Notes under the pieces: generated by a model
Seen by the model: the letters and a program-made list of their open reading frames with translations, nothing else
Databases searched by the model: none
What the model was told of the DNA's origin: nothing
Shown: one piece after another, positions 33,540 through 53,058 of the stretch
Position numbering within the stretch: the first letter of the stretch is position 1
How the letters are laid out: every line of letters begins with the position of its first letter
Program-made: the position numbers and the translations under genes
NCBI RefSeq assembly: GCF_004210375.1
Contig: NC_134829.1
Location: 54,118,107 to 54,182,106, forward strand
DNA length: 64,000 nt
Reading direction: 5' to 3'
Source of the DNA: Tachypleus tridentatus
Lineage: Eukaryota > Arthropoda > Merostomata > Xiphosura > Limulidae

Positions 33540-35035
33540 GTCTATACAGTGCAGAATACCTTGTCAGGCACCACTTGCCTCAGAGCAGGATCCCCGTGAT
33601 AAAAAGTAAATAAAGACCCCTTAAAAAACGAAAATGTGAATAAAACCTTACCAGGGTGATTTTCACCCAGATCTGAATCAGAACCATAGGTGGTAGACAA
33701 AGACCTCAACAAAGAAGAAACCATAATATGATGAAGATGGTGGAAAATGAACATACTGGAAATGGTCCATATGCCAGATTGCAGATGAAGACAAGAAACA
33801 AGGGAAAGAGTGAAATGTCAGATTTCATAGAAGGCCAACTTGAACAAAAACCAGAAAAATGAAGGTAGGAAAGAATAGGTAAATAAACCACAAGGCAAAC
33901 CCAAGTGATAAGAGTATAAAGTGAAAGATTACATGACAGGAGGAGGAATGCCAGTGGATCAAGAGGTATCAATAAAAGAACAAAGAGCACTAATCAGACA
34001 CAGAAGCCTATACAGATCTGGTCAAAGGTAAAGATGATAAATAGAAGGAAGGAAATTAGGAAAAAGGAGTAACAGCCAACCTGAGCTGCTGAGGTTTTCA
34101 GAAGAAAAGAGTGATCCAGACAAAGGAGAAGACAGGTAGGATGATAAAGCATACATGAAATTTCAATGGCAAACACATTTGACTTTTTATATTCACAGGC
34201 TAAAGAAGGAAACATGGAGCACAAGTGGTTCAAACAGAGGTAAATCAAGTGAATGTTGGACCAATATTAATGACCCAATCCAAAAGGGTAAGGTGTCAAA
34301 GAAGGAGATACATTTGAAAGGAACAAAGGGGAGGTAAAAAACTTATGTTATCAGAAATGAAAACTATTGGATGAAAGCCGTCCGATGTCTGGAAAGTAAG
34401 ACCCAAGACTGAAGAGCCAGGTGAGAAATTTGTGTCACAAAAGCCATGCTAAGCTTGTCATCAAGAAATTTCCTGGTAGCAGACCAACTTGCACATGTAA
34501 GCTAACAAGGAAGTGACTCGATGCATTAAACCAAATCATCTCACCAAGGACCAGACAAAGGCCAGGTATGAAGAAGCAAAATGTGATTGTTGGGGTGTAG
34601 TACACAGATTGAGCTGGCCAATAGGGATCAATCAGGTAGACTAGATGAGGAGTGAAGTGGACAAAAGAAATCATCCAGTTAAGTAATAGGATGAATGAGT
34701 ACACATTAAAATACTTGTGTGACCAATCCAAGCTGAAGACATCGACTGCCAAAGCCAATGGATGAGGTACAGGTTACCAAAATAGAGGCAATTTGGTGTT
34801 GATGCCCATAGCAAAGGAATCCCCATTGAAAAGCCCCACCAATACTAAGGATCTCTAAAAATAATGGGATCTAATGTCCACTTAATGGAATATATCTGGC
34901 TGGAGAGCAAAAGACAACTGATGACCATAAAAATCTTATTTTTAAAAGCAGGCCAAATCTGGTTCCTTCAGCCAGTACTGAAAGGATAACCAGCTTTCCA
35001 ATACTGTTTTACTTTTATTAATCAATGAGTAGGGA

Positions 35036-35365
35036 GACCCGGCATGGCCAAGTGGTTAAGGCACTCAACTCATAATCCAAGGGTTGTGGGTTTGAACCCC
35101 CGCCACACCAAACATGCTCTCCCTTTCAGCCTTGGGGGTGTTATAATGAACACCCCACTAATCCCACTAATCATTGGTAAAAAAGTAGACCAAGAGTTGG
35201 CAGTAAGTAATGATGCCTTCCTTCTAGTCTTACACTGCTAAATTAGAAATGGCTAGTCCAGATAACCCTCGTGCCTTCCTTCTAGTCTTACACTGCTAAA
35301 TTAGAAATGGCTGGTCCAGATAACCCTCGAATAGCTTTGCACAAAATTAAAAAAAACAATAGATA
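35036..35365 (+). mobile_element. SINE family 1 with internal duplication
   Basis: Head CCCGGCATGGCCAAGTGGTT and B box GGGTTTGAACCCCC, body GACCAAGAGTTGGCAG, tail ATAGCTTTGCACAAAATTAA. A 58-bp stretch (CCTTCCTTCTAGTCTTACAC ... CCAGATAACCCTCG) occurs twice in a row, at 35214-35271 and 35272-35329, differing at one base. The duplication post-dates insertion or was carried by the source copy. Confidence 0.93.
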
Positions 35366-35913
35366 TGGTCTGGAGGTAGGCATGTTTAGTTTAGTAAATT
35401 ATGTGCCCTGAAGATACCTCTAACAGTCTTGTGGAACATCCCATCTCTTCTGTAAGCAATATTACAAACCTGAAAGGCCTTGCATAGTGTAGATTTAGAT
35501 TAAGTATGTCCCAGTAGGCAACATTAGCCACTTCGTGGGATCCTGTGAAGAAGACAAAGAGGACTCTTTAAAAGTAAGAGAAAAGGTTTCACAATCAAAG
35601 CCTATGAGTAGTATGTAGAATGCCAACAGGAGACAGCCAATGAAGGATTAGAGCCAGGTAGTGAAGATAACTCTAACAAAAGTATGCAGTGTTGTCCAAA
35701 TGCCAGCCTTTACAATATCTTCCAATGAATGATAAAAGTGAACAGTCAGAAAGAGTGTTAGGTGTATAGTTTGCAAGAGGTTATCTAGAAAGGTTGACAA
35801 AAAACCTTATAAAAAAAAGTGTGAGATACAGACTGGATGATGAAGCAATCTCAAAGAGTATGGGAGAAAGCTCAAAGGCAGAGAACAAGTTCCAAAGAAT
35901 ACAGAGACAAGAG

Positions 35914-37949
35914 GGTCATTCCATGTCAAATCATCAAGGGGACTGCAGGTGACCCATACAGAATGCCTTAAAAAAATTCACATGTGCTCATCTACCCATA
36001 TAATGAAAAATTGCCAAAGATTAGATCAATATCTCTAATAGTTTCTGATTTACAACCCTGTAAAATGTAATTAGTTTTTTTGTATTTTTAGTTAATTCAT
36101 TTTTGGGCAACTTTGGCTGCTTAAAGCTGCAAGAGTAATGGTGGTAGAAGGCTGAAATTTGCTACACTGACTGAATTAATCTCACACAATTTGAAAATGG
36201 TCTCAAACCAAGTTCATCTCTCTTAAGAATTGCATAGTGAGGCTGTAAAATCACCTGAAAACCCAAAATCGTAAAAAACATTGGTTTATGTAATAAGCCA
36301 TAGCTCTAAGACTTAATATGATACAAAGCTGCATTTCGTTTTATAATTTCTTATAACATATCAGTTGATAAATCAGCAATTGTTTTTATTAAAAGTCTAT
36401 TAGGTCTCTTTTAAAAAAAAATTAGTTGCATGCAACTTTATATGATTCAGCTAAAAATAGCTCTACTTCAGGCCACAGTTTGACCATGTCACCAGTTATT
36501 CAGCCTTTTCAGATTTGTACCATATATTCTTACATCTCTGAATATGATCTACAATAAAAATCAGGATGGTGTTCAACCTACTTTTTGAGTTATAATATTT
36601 TAAAGTATCCTGTGACCATACGTTGTTTACTTAAAAAACAAGCTTCAGTTCAGGTGTGTTACTGTGTGCAAATATATCCATACAATTGTGAAATAATTGA
36701 TGAATCCTATTGAAATATTCTAATCAGCCTTTGCCATATATTCTTACATCTCTAAACATGATCTTCAAAAAATCAAGGTTGTGAAAAATAATAAATTATC
36801 AAATTTTAAGTGTCTCTGCTATGTACCATTGAGCAAAGGACCACATTCAGGACATTCAGTTCTTTCTTGTCAAACAGGAATCAGTCCTGCAGAATTGTGT
36901 AAAGTTTGATCTACTTGAGTGCTTTGAAAAATGCAAAACTGTGGCAGGTATTAGGTCACATCATAGCTTTATTCTACTAACACATTCTATATGAGAAAAC
37001 TATCAGATGTGTACACAGTTGTAACTGTTGGTAGTAGCAGTGAAAGTGATGCTACAGCAGCTCAAATAGAGTCTAATGATAGCAATGACAATTATCAGTC
37101 AGAGAAATATGTGGCATGCATATACGATCATGAATGGTATGTGGGAAACATAAAAGATAGATCACATGAACATTCTGATGTGTTGGTGTCATTTATGAAG
37201 AAATCAAGAAACGAACTGTTCTTATGGCCTGCAAGGTCATGTAAAGATGAAAGCTGGATTCCTTTCAAACATATTCTTTGTCTGATAAGTGCACCTACCA
37301 TGCAAGGCAGTAGTGCTCGCCACTATGTTCTAAGTCAAAGTGATCTCAACATAATCAAACTGGAATTTCAGAAATTTAATCAAGCTGTTTGAACAAAGCA
37401 ATGTTTATTTGATGCTGTTAAGCATGCAGCTACATTTTTTTACAAGAGATCTAATAGACTTTTAATTACAACAATTGCTGATTTATCAACTGACATGTTA
37501 TAAGAAATTAGAAAACGAAATACAGCTTTGTATCATATTAAGTCTCAGAGCTATGGCTTATTACATAAACCAATGTTTTTTACAATTTTGGGTTTTCAGG
37601 TGATTTTACAGCCTCACTATGCAAATCATAAGAGATATAAACTTGGTTTGAGACCATTTTTGAATTCTGTGAGATTAATTCAGTCAGTGTAGCAAATTTC
37701 AGCCTTCTACCACCATTACTCTTGCAGCTTTAAGCAGCCAAAGTTGTCCAAAAATGAATTAACTAAAAATACAAAAAAATTAATTACATTTTACATGGCT
37801 GTAAATCAGAAACTATTAGAGATATTGATCTAATCTTTGGCAATTATTTATTATATGGGTAGATGAGCACATGTGAATTTTTTCAAGGCATTCTGAGGGG
37901 GTTACCTGGAAAATCTTCCAAAATCTGGATGATTTGATATGGAATGACC
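35914..37949. mobile_element. DNA transposon with about 515-bp terminal inverted repeats
   Basis: The two ends are long inverted copies: 35914-36430 and 37430-37949, starting GGTCATTCCATGTCAAATCA on the left and, reversed, GGTCATTCCATATCAAATCA on the right, and matching over about 515 bp with scattered differences and small gaps. A 6-bp direct repeat CAAGAG flanks the element (35908-35913, 37950-37955). About 1 kb in the middle holds one 133-codon frame (36991-37392). There is no recognisable transposase, so it is probably non-autonomous. Superfamily is not assigned; 6-bp duplications are known for IS3EU and Dada groups, which is a lead and not an identification. Confidence 0.85.
36991..37392 (+). 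CDS. protein fragment inside the long-inverted-repeat transposon
   Basis: 133 codons, starting MRKLSDVYTVVTV, with an acidic/serine-rich part (SSSESDATAAQIESNDSNDN) and then a compact domain: YVACIYDHEWYVGNIKDR, VLVSFMKKSR, ELFLWPARSCKDESWIPFKH, ILCLISAPT. I know this pattern (a tyrosine-aspartate strand, WYxGxI, VxFM, WP, ILC) as a C-terminal domain of uncharacterised proteins in many invertebrates and fish, often in multicopy genes, with no assigned role. It is likely the last exon of the element's own gene, the rest having been deleted. The frame is open to the stop at 37390 and may be young, or kept by chance. Confidence 0.5.
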   Translation: MRKLSDVYTVVTVGSSSESDATAAQIESNDSNDNYQSEKYVACIYDHEWYVGNIKDRSHEHSDVLVSFMKKSRNELFLWPARSCKDESWIPFKHILCLISAPTMQGSSARHYVLSQSDLNIIKLEFQKFNQAV

Positions 37950-38819
37950 CAAGAGCAGAAACCGTAAAAAGGAGCACTGTATACCAAATAACATTGATCT
38001 GCACATACAGCACAAAGAAGGCAATTATGATCCAAGTAACAATACAGGTGAGAAATGGAAAGAAGAGAAAATAGAACTGGATGCATTGACCACCACATGA
38101 ACTGCAAAAATCAGTTAATAAAAGTACAATCAGGATAAAGGAGGATACATGAGTGATGGAACAGGATATGGAAAAAATCAATATCACAGACATGAGATTG
38201 ACAGTGACTGCAAATAAAAAGCAGTAAGAAGTAGGTTTTAAGAGAAAGACAGTACAAAGTGGAAGAGACAGTCTGAAAACATAATGCTGCTTAAGTTCCA
38301 ATCTGGCAGGATAGAAGGTATGGATGGAAGAAGATGTTGAAAAGAGTGGAAGATCATAGTTGGGATAGGAAAAGAAAAGACTTAGTGATAGAAGACAAAT
38401 TTAAAAGTTTTGGATAGTGCTGTCCTGTGATCAGAGATGGCCAATGGTCAAAGAGTCATATAAAAAATAAAGCTAAATGGGACAGGATGGGAAAAGGAAA
38501 TAGTTTAAAAACCAAAAACAAAAACATGCTACTTTCTTTAATAGAATGGAAAGAAAAAGAAGGAAATCTACACATGTAGAATATCTCACAAGGGATCAAA
38601 CAAATCCCACTCATGAAGTTGAATGGAAGATTTCTGGATGTGGGAGAGAGGAGGAAGTTTGAAGGCATAGGATCTATGGTAGAGGTACAGGAAGAGAGGA
38701 TCAGAGGAGGTTCATAAGAGGAAACCACAGTTAGGTCATCCAATAAAGAAATATCAGTACTCCCAGTGAGAGAAAGAACTTGAAATCAAAGACAAATAGG
38801 AGGGCAAGCATAAAAAAGA

Positions 38820-39020
38820 GATGGAACCAGTCCTACCAGATCTATAGCAAAGAAAGAGGTGGAACCAGTCCTGATGAATCTACAGCAAAGAAACAGATGG
38901 AACCAGTCCTGATGAATCTACAGCAAAGAAAGAGGTGGAACCAGTCCTGATGAATCTACAGCAAAGAAAGAGATGGAATCAGTCTTGATGAAATGAATCA
39001 GTCTTGATGAAATGAATCTA
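38820..39020. repeat. about 40-bp minisatellite, five units
   Basis: Units contain GGAACCAGTCCTGATGAATC and TACAGCAAAGAAAGAG. The last units are shortened (CAGTCTTGATGAAATGAAT twice). Grew within the retroelement fossil. Confidence 0.85.
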
Positions 39021-41450
39021 CAGCTAGAGCTGATGAATTAGAAACTAGAGACAAGAAAAGAAGAAATCTGATATTGAAATGAATGACAAATTCATCTATA
39101 AAAGGAGTGCCCAGATAAAAGCACAGCCATTGAAACATTCTAAGACTGAGAGACCATTATATAGACAAACTTTTGTTAAGTCTCAAAAAATGATCACAAT
39201 CAAATTCATAGCACCTGGAATGACATGCTACAAGTCATACTTGTAAAGAATGACCCCAGAAGAGATATAAAGTGAGGAAGCAGCAAGAGTGAGACCAAGT
39301 ACTGCCAGCTGTAGCTGTTGATATGAATCATCACAAGATCATCCCAAACGAGCATACAAAAATGCTTCAATGCTTGACATACTACCAGAAATTCTAAAAG
39401 GTTGACATGAAGAGCCTATTCATCTTGAGACCATTGACCCAAAATCTCTTGAGAGTCAAGATATATTCTCAACTTGTTAACGACAAATCAAGGACAGATG
39501 AGAGGGAGAAACTATCTCCATGGTATTGGGTTTGTCAAGTCATTATGTGAAGTCATTAAGAAGGGAAGGAGGAAGAGATCAATAATGTAAGACAAAGGAA
39601 CCTCACTTGCAAATTCCAATGCAGATGATGCATGACTGAAAGAGATAAAGACTTCCATGGAAGACCAAGTACCAAAAAAGAAAGAGAGAGAGAGAGAACC
39701 TCAGATAAAGTGAAAGTAAGATAAGATAAAACCTTGGAAATTAGATGCTTTCTATCTTTCAAATAAAAGGGAAAAGACTGGGCCCTGCTGAGATGCAAGT
39801 TAAAGAAAGCACCAAAATGAGTGAGAGAGTGAGTGGGTATGGGATCTGACTTCTCCAGTTTGACAATCCAACCTAAACATTCTGTCTCCCAAAAGAGAGG
39901 TGTGTGGTCATAAGAAGATTATTGGGACGAAGATAAAAATAGCCAGTAATTCATATAATGATGAAATTAGTTCCAAGGCATGAATTTTACTTGCAAAAGC
40001 TTTAACTACGTGACAAAAAATGTAAGATGTTGAAGCTAGGCCAAAAGGAAAAGTACAGAATTTGAAAACCTCACCTCAGTTAACAAACTAAAGTTAAGTA
40101 TGGATACAGAGGTAATGGGAATGTGAAGTTAAGCATCCACAATGTCTTCCAAAGACCTGGAGTAAAAACCTACCTGAAAGTGAGGAAAGACTCCATTATA
40201 AAATGATGTAGGTTGATAAACCAGTTAAGATGAGAAAGATCTATACCTAATCCTGTCTTCTTGGGAACTACAAACAGATGGGAATAAAACTCCAAAGAAA
40301 AACTGAAAAACCCATTTTGTATTGCCTTTTGCCAACAGCTCCAATGCAACCTCAGACAGATATTGGCAAGAAACAGGATCATTGTAGGAGGAGACATTAA
40401 GAACACAGTAAACTCAGAAGGACAAGAAGAAAAATGAAGGACCAGGCCCTCTGATAACACTTTCAGAACCCAACAATTAACTGCAAACAGGGCCAACGTT
40501 CTACAAGCTCCTACCAGGATAGCCACTGATGGTTACTGAAGCCTATGGGAAAATGAAGAATAGGAAGGGACAGTACTATGAGAGACGGTGAAGATGAACG
40601 AAATCAGGAGGATGAAATACATTACTGGGAACAAGAGAAGTCTAGGAAGAAAGAAAAAGATAATAAAAATGGAAGAATATTAGTATGCAGCCTGTGCAAG
40701 TAATTACAACACAGTTGACACCAAAAGTCTGTTGGTGGGGGAAAGGAGCCAAACAAAAGTCTTGTATGTAAGAAGCAGATGAGAAAGCAGGGTGTCTCTG
40801 TGTAAGAGATCCCAGCAAAAGAGTAATAATATGTATAGAAATAAGACTGAAGAAAATGAAAGAAAGCAAAGTAGAAACAAAAGAAAAAAATGAGTACCTG
40901 ACACAACTCCTTCAAGCAAAGAGTAAACAGCCTCAAAAAGAGGGTGAACAGAGAAAGGGTAGATCATAAGTCTAGTAAGTGAAAGATGAAGCTTAGAACA
41001 TTGTGCTGAAGAAAATCCAAAAGAAGCTAAAATACCTGATCCCCAAACCTGAATAAGTGATTCTCTAAAGTATGAATGTACAGAATAAACAACCAGAATA
41101 TGGCAAATCTGAGAGAACATGTCCAGGAAAGGAGGTCTAGTAGAGTCAATAGCAGTAGGATTTATGGTAGAAGTAAATGGAAAAAGGATGTCAAAATCAT
41201 CATCTTCCTGAAGAGGATGCACTAGCAAAAAAATATCTTTTTTTGGGTCCAAAGAAGGACTAAGCTCCATGTAGACCTTGAACTCATGCCACACTATGTC
41301 TGAAACCTCCTTAACAAAGAGAGATAGTTTGTCTAGTTTGCTGAAATCTTGTTGATCAGTGTTAGACAATGAAGTACTGACATTAAATTGGGAGCTTATA
41401 ATGTGGAAAACAAATATGCATACTATTCTTAATAAACTTTCCACAACTAA

Positions 41451-48060
<6,610 letters not shown>

Positions 48061-49371
48061 CAGTCATGTGAAAAAGTTAGAACACCCTATGAAAGCCTGT
48101 GTATTTTTGTAACATTTTTGGATATATAGATATTTAATCTTAATTTTAACAATGCTGAAAGATTACAGGAATATAACTAAACAATTAAAACTGAAGAAAA
48201 GACTTTTCAAGATCTTCTGTAAATGTAATTCTACAAAAATGCATATTCTATCCGAGGAAAAAGTTATGACACCCCCACATTTATTCCAACTTATATGGCT
48301 CAACTCACACACAGGTGTATCACATCAGGTGCACATGATTAGAAGGTCATTATTCAGCATTGTGAATGAGGTTTGCCCTATTTAAACCTCAGACATTTAA
48401 TGTGGTATGCTCCTGACTGTTGAAGTGAGAGTAAGCACCATGGTGAGAGCAAAAGAGCTGTCTGAGGCCTTCAGAAAGAAAATTGTAGCACCTTATGAGT
48501 CTGTTAATGGATTTAAAAAGATCCCAAAAGATTTTGAAATCATCCATTCCACTGTCCGGAAAATAGTTAACAAGTGGAGGGCTTTCAAAACAACTGCCAA
48601 CATGCCCAGGTCTGGTCGTCCAAGTAAGTTCACCCCGAGAGCAAACCGCAAGATGCTAAAAGAAGACTCCAAACAGCCTAACATGTCATCACAGGACCTA
48701 CAGCAGGCTCTGGCTACTGTTGATGTGAAAGTGCATGCCTCTACAATCAGAAAGAGACTGCACAAGTTTAACTTGCATGGGAGGTGTGCAAGGAGAAAAC
48801 CTTTGCTCTCTAAGAGAAACACTAAGGCCAGACTGAAGTTTGCCAGAGAGAATGTAGACAAAGACCAGGACTTCTTGAATAATGTTCTTTGGACAGATGA
48901 GTCAAAAATTGAATTATTTGGACACCAGAACAGAGGACATGTTTGGCGTAATCCAAATACAGCATTCCAGGAAAAGAACCTCATACCAACTGTGAGGCAT
49001 GGAGGTGGAAGTGTCATGGTTTGGGGCTGCTTTGCTGCAGCAGGACCTGGACAGCTCACAATCATAGAATTCACCATGAATTCTACTGTGTATCAGAGGG
49101 TGCTTGAGGATCATGTGAGACCATCTGTAAGAAAAGTAAAGCTGAAGCAGAACTGGACCTTGCAACACGACAATGACCAAAAAAAAAAAGAATGTTTTTG
49201 TAGCATGACATTTACATAAGATCTTGAAAAGCCTTTTCTTCAGGTTTAATTGTTTAGTTATATTCCTATAATCTCTCAGTATTGTTAAAATTGAGATTAA
49301 ATATCTATATCCAAAAATTTTACAAAAATGCACAGGGTTTCATATGGTGTCCTAACTTTATCACATGACTG
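48061..49371 (+). mobile_element. Tc1-type transposon, internally deleted
   Basis: Ends CAGTCATGTGAAAAAGTTAG (48061 onward) and, reversed, CAGTCATGTGATAAAGTTAG (49371 downward) are inverted repeats of about 185 bp, with TA at 48059-48060 and 49372-49373. The middle carries most of a transposase (48440-49219). The right repeat follows directly after an A-run at about 49180, where the last third of the gene should be, so the copy arose by internal deletion and cannot move alone. It lies in a CCDC28 intron, antisense to that gene. Confidence 0.95.
48440..49219 (+). pseudogene. Tc1 transposase, C-terminally truncated
   Basis: Tc1/mariner DD34E transposases cut the element out and insert it at TA. 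The frame from the canonical MVRAKELSEAFRKK (48440; an in-frame ATG lies 33 bases earlier) has the paired helix-turn-helix part (residues 1-110, with PRSGRPSKFTPRANR), then the first catalytic Asp in WTDESKIELFGHQ, the linker HGGGSVMVWGCFAAAGPGQ, and the second Asp in WTLQHDND. There the match ends; the usual PKHTS, LNPIE with the catalytic Glu, and the last 80 or so residues are missing. About 259 residues remain of roughly 340. The remaining part has no stop, which points to a recent origin. The protein is very close in wording to Tc1 transposases I know from fish. Confidence 0.93.
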
Positions 49372-52300
49372 TACGTGAGTGTGTATTATCACCTAACTTC
49401 CATATGCAAGTGAACTTGTACACCTGAAACTTAAAAACCTTCAGTGTTATTCTTAAGGGAAGAATTTGGTATTATCAGACTCCCACTAATATATGAATAA
49501 ACAGGAGCTCCTGCAACCCTTTAATAATATACAATACAAAACTGCAACAACAACTCTAGTCCTTCCAATTTCTTGATACATATTACTGATAAAAATATAC
49601 TTAAACTGACATTTGAATTCATATTTGAAGTGAAAACTATAAATATTTAATACTTTATTAATTTTCAAAGATGTAACTTAATCAAACCTCTCAAAAACAT
49701 ACAATGTTGAAACATGAACTTTACCAATTTTGAGAACACTTCATTTCATTTTTCCTTTTGAAAAAGGCTAAGGGTTAGATGTATGGACAAAGTCTCACCC
49801 AAATATTTTTTTTTAGTCTGCCTTTTTATTTATTATGTATTTCGTTTTTTGAAGACATCTTAAAAATTTGTTTGTTTTCAATTTTAGGTTGATTTGTTTC
49901 AAAGTGAGGCCTTAATTATGTCAGGAAAATAAGTTCACAAGTGTTTGTTTGTTTCCAAGTGAGAATCTAAACAGATAGGTAATTTGGTAATTATAGATTG
50001 TATTCTTCAAAATGAGAAATTACACGTTGTTACAAAAAATCTGTCACGTTGTTGCATAAAATAATGTCTCGTTACAAATAAATGGTTCTATTTCAATAAA
50101 ACAATTGTTAAACACATTTTTCAGTTCAATACAATAGACTAAAAATTTTAAAACGATGATTAAAAAATAAAAAAGACGTACTTGTAAAAAAAACAATTTT
50201 GTCTGAACACAGAACAAAAATTATGACAATTCATGTAAATAAAAACTTAGAGCAATTGCCTACAATTTAAATATCATTCAAAAACTTCTTGAATATTTGT
50301 AAAAATTAGAGAAATTTTATGATCGACTTTATTTAATTACTGCATTCAAGTTTTATAGTTATAATTTTTCATAAAGTATGCATTTTATATTTCATTAAAA
50401 TAATGTCAAATTTTTACAACAAAGTACCAACTGTCTGTCAAACTCTGTATTTATAAATAGGAATGGAACATCAAAGGTTAGTTTATTATAATACAAGAGT
50501 CAGTAATCATGGAGGTGAGACATTTACCTGGATGCTAAAGGTTATAAAATCATTTGTTTGACCCAGTGAACAAAAAAAAAACTCTTTCCTTATTGTTGTA
50601 AATAAAGGTGAACAAGTAACTTATTAATTGATTACATCAGTTGAGGTCACAACATTACGAATTCATCAAAATTATGATTAAATCAATTAATGTAATGTAA
50701 ATAATCAACTTATTAGAAATTCTGATAATTAATACTTTTAGTTATCCAATTAACCAAAATACTTTTACTGTGATTTCTCATCACTATATTTGTTAATCAA
50801 TCCAGAGTTTATTTAGCTTCTGACTGGCACAGGTCACTGTGGATGGATACCTCATGATTCAAAGATTGCATGTTTGATTTCTACTGCCACCAATAACATA
50901 GAGTGGTTACAGCAAAGATACTTAGACTGTCTGCCACTATCTTTAATTTTAAACTGGTGGTCAAAGACAAGGTAACTAGTCAGTAGCATCTGCAGCCAAT
51001 GCTTGGAGTACTCAATTACTAATGAACAGTGTAAGCAATCATTGCATTATAATATTCTAACCACAAGGATATGCTGGCCCAAAACACAATGATTAAATGG
51101 TCAAGCCTATTCATTAGTAAAGAACAGCCCAAGAGATGCCAGTGAGTACTGTCAGTTCGATGACTTTCCAATGGTCAGAAGTTCAAAATTAGTGATGTTG
51201 ACTAATAGTCTTAGTAGCTTTGTCATAACTTAAACTACTTCTGTTTTAGGTACATTTCAACCAAACTAACACACACCATTATAGCTAGTACTACTTTTAT
51301 TAGCATCATGTATCTTAGTAGCTGTTGGTTATATAATGAGCCACAGTGATATGTAATTTAACTTGTTTGGACAAAACAATAATTTGGTTCTAGCTTAATA
51401 TAATGCTATAAACATAACCAGCGTTTATTTATGTAAGGTTGCTTTAATGAGAAAAAAGTTAAAACAAGCTAACATTACATGAACAGGACTTCTGTTTAAT
51501 CATGACTGACTTCAGCTAAAGAAGAAACACTGAAAATAAAAAATAAAAGTGAAGTATTGTCCCATGAAACAGCCTCATACAGTAAGTTACAAGTCTGATT
51601 TATTGAGTTCTTCACACACAACTAGTGCATTTATACAGTTTACTTTTGCCTGTACTATAAATACAACCTTTTAATATTTCAATACATTACTTCTAAACTG
51701 TTTTCAGTATGTTCAACTTATCCATTAAAAACTTTGAGTGTTTTTATACTTATAAAGTTGCAAGTTGTTTTTTTTCATGCTGTTGATGAAATTAGAAAAA
51801 CAATTCTGAAACATTGTAAGTTAAATATTTTTGTTTACTACTGTAATTTCAATGCTTCTTATAAAAACTGATTTCCATCTTATAAATCATTTAAATCTCT
51901 AAAAAGGGATCATTTAGCATTACCACAAGTTTTCTTTACAACTGGTAAATACAGTACTGAAGAATTGGAGTGAATTTGTTTTCACTGAATTATATATTAT
52001 TTATCACAAACTAACTAAAAATCTTTACTAGTTTAACCAACAAAATCTATGAATGATTATTTTAACAAAAATATTTGTTTAATTAAATTTAAAAGATTAG
52101 TTTTGTGAGAATTTATATTCATTGAATGGTATTCATGACAGTTTCAACTTGTTACAAGTTTCATTCCATGTTGTGTGCATGAGGCATTTTCATATACAAC
52201 AGTTTTGAACCTAACAAAAGTAATAACTTAATCCTAACTTGTTGAATTTGATGTCAATTGTAAGATATTAAACAAAAATTAGTATTTATGGAAAAAAACT

Positions 52301-53058
52301 CAACATATGAAGAACCATCTCAAATACAAATACACACACATACATAAATATGTAAATACAACATATTTAAGCATCGTTCTAGCTCATGCATGCCACTAAT
52401 TATCAGAGAATATTATCTATAACTCAGAAAACTTCTACACTTAAATAACAAATGTATAGAAAGAAATTTGGGAAAGAGTAGTAGATTATAATTTTGTATT
52501 GATACACTATAAACATGCATACAATAACACTTCAAGCAAATAAAACTGGATTGTTCTGTTTTCATTTTCTGAACACACATTAGTCCAATAACAACTAGTT
52601 ATTAAATCACAATTAATAACAAAGAGATTGTTGTCTGGACAAAATTATTGAAACAAGATTCCTTAAAAAATAGTTAATTACCCAAACAATAGTTTTAACT
52701 TCAGTTACTTATCCTAGGTGTTACAATTTTGTTACACATGATGCTATAAGCAAATATATCACAACTACAAAGTCAATAGTGTTAAGTCATCTTAAAAAAT
52801 ACAAAACTGGTTGTGTAATAAATATAAAACTAGACAAATGTATCTATGTGATGTTATATATACATCACATCTGTTTATAATTTATCACTATAACACCAAT
52901 ATTCACTGTTAAATTTCAGGTGTTTTTTTATCTTTGGTATGTTTAATTCTAAAGTATACGTTTAACTAAGAATGCCTCCAAAGAGATAATTATATGGTTT
53001 TTAAATAATACAACAGATTAAACCGTCATTCAGACAAAATGACAGCACTTTATTTAAC
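49372..53058. other. CCDC28 first large intron, right part
   Basis: AT-rich intronic DNA. Two very decayed SINE-like stretches may lie at 50820-51080 and 51090-51230 (GAACAGCCCAAGAGATGCCA recalls the SINE 1 body). No gene is supported. Confidence 0.45.

Larger units (their letters stand above)
33540..41450 (-). mobile_element. DIRS-like retroelement fossil with nested insertions
   Basis: An old retroelement on the minus strand. Recognisable parts are a possible leader or gag-side region (about 41440-40700), reverse transcriptase (about 40530-39600; VVPKKTG and DLSHLNWFINL), RNase H (about 39440-39250; HVNLLEFLVVCQALKHF) and a region resembling the part after RNase H (34760-34440; ALAVDVFSLDW, DPYWPAQS). 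The RT wording fits DIRS-type elements better than Ty3 or Pao. The copy is broken in many places and is ancient. A long-inverted-repeat DNA transposon (35914-37949) and a SINE (35036-35365) inserted later, and a minisatellite (38820-39020) grew within. No terminal repeats were identified, so the ends are approximate. Confidence 0.6.

Noticed and set aside
37816-38301. 161-codon minus-strand frame rich in Phe, Ile and Leu as a membrane protein
   Set aside because: It crosses the border of the long-inverted-repeat transposon into the retroelement fossil; hydrophobicity comes from a pyrimidine-rich strand.
40704-41444. 246-codon minus-strand frame as a host gene
   Set aside because: It lies upstream of and in line with the reverse-transcriptase remains of the retroelement fossil and is best treated as part of that relic.
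48493-49077. 194-codon minus-strand frame
   Set aside because: Antisense shadow of the Tc1 transposase.
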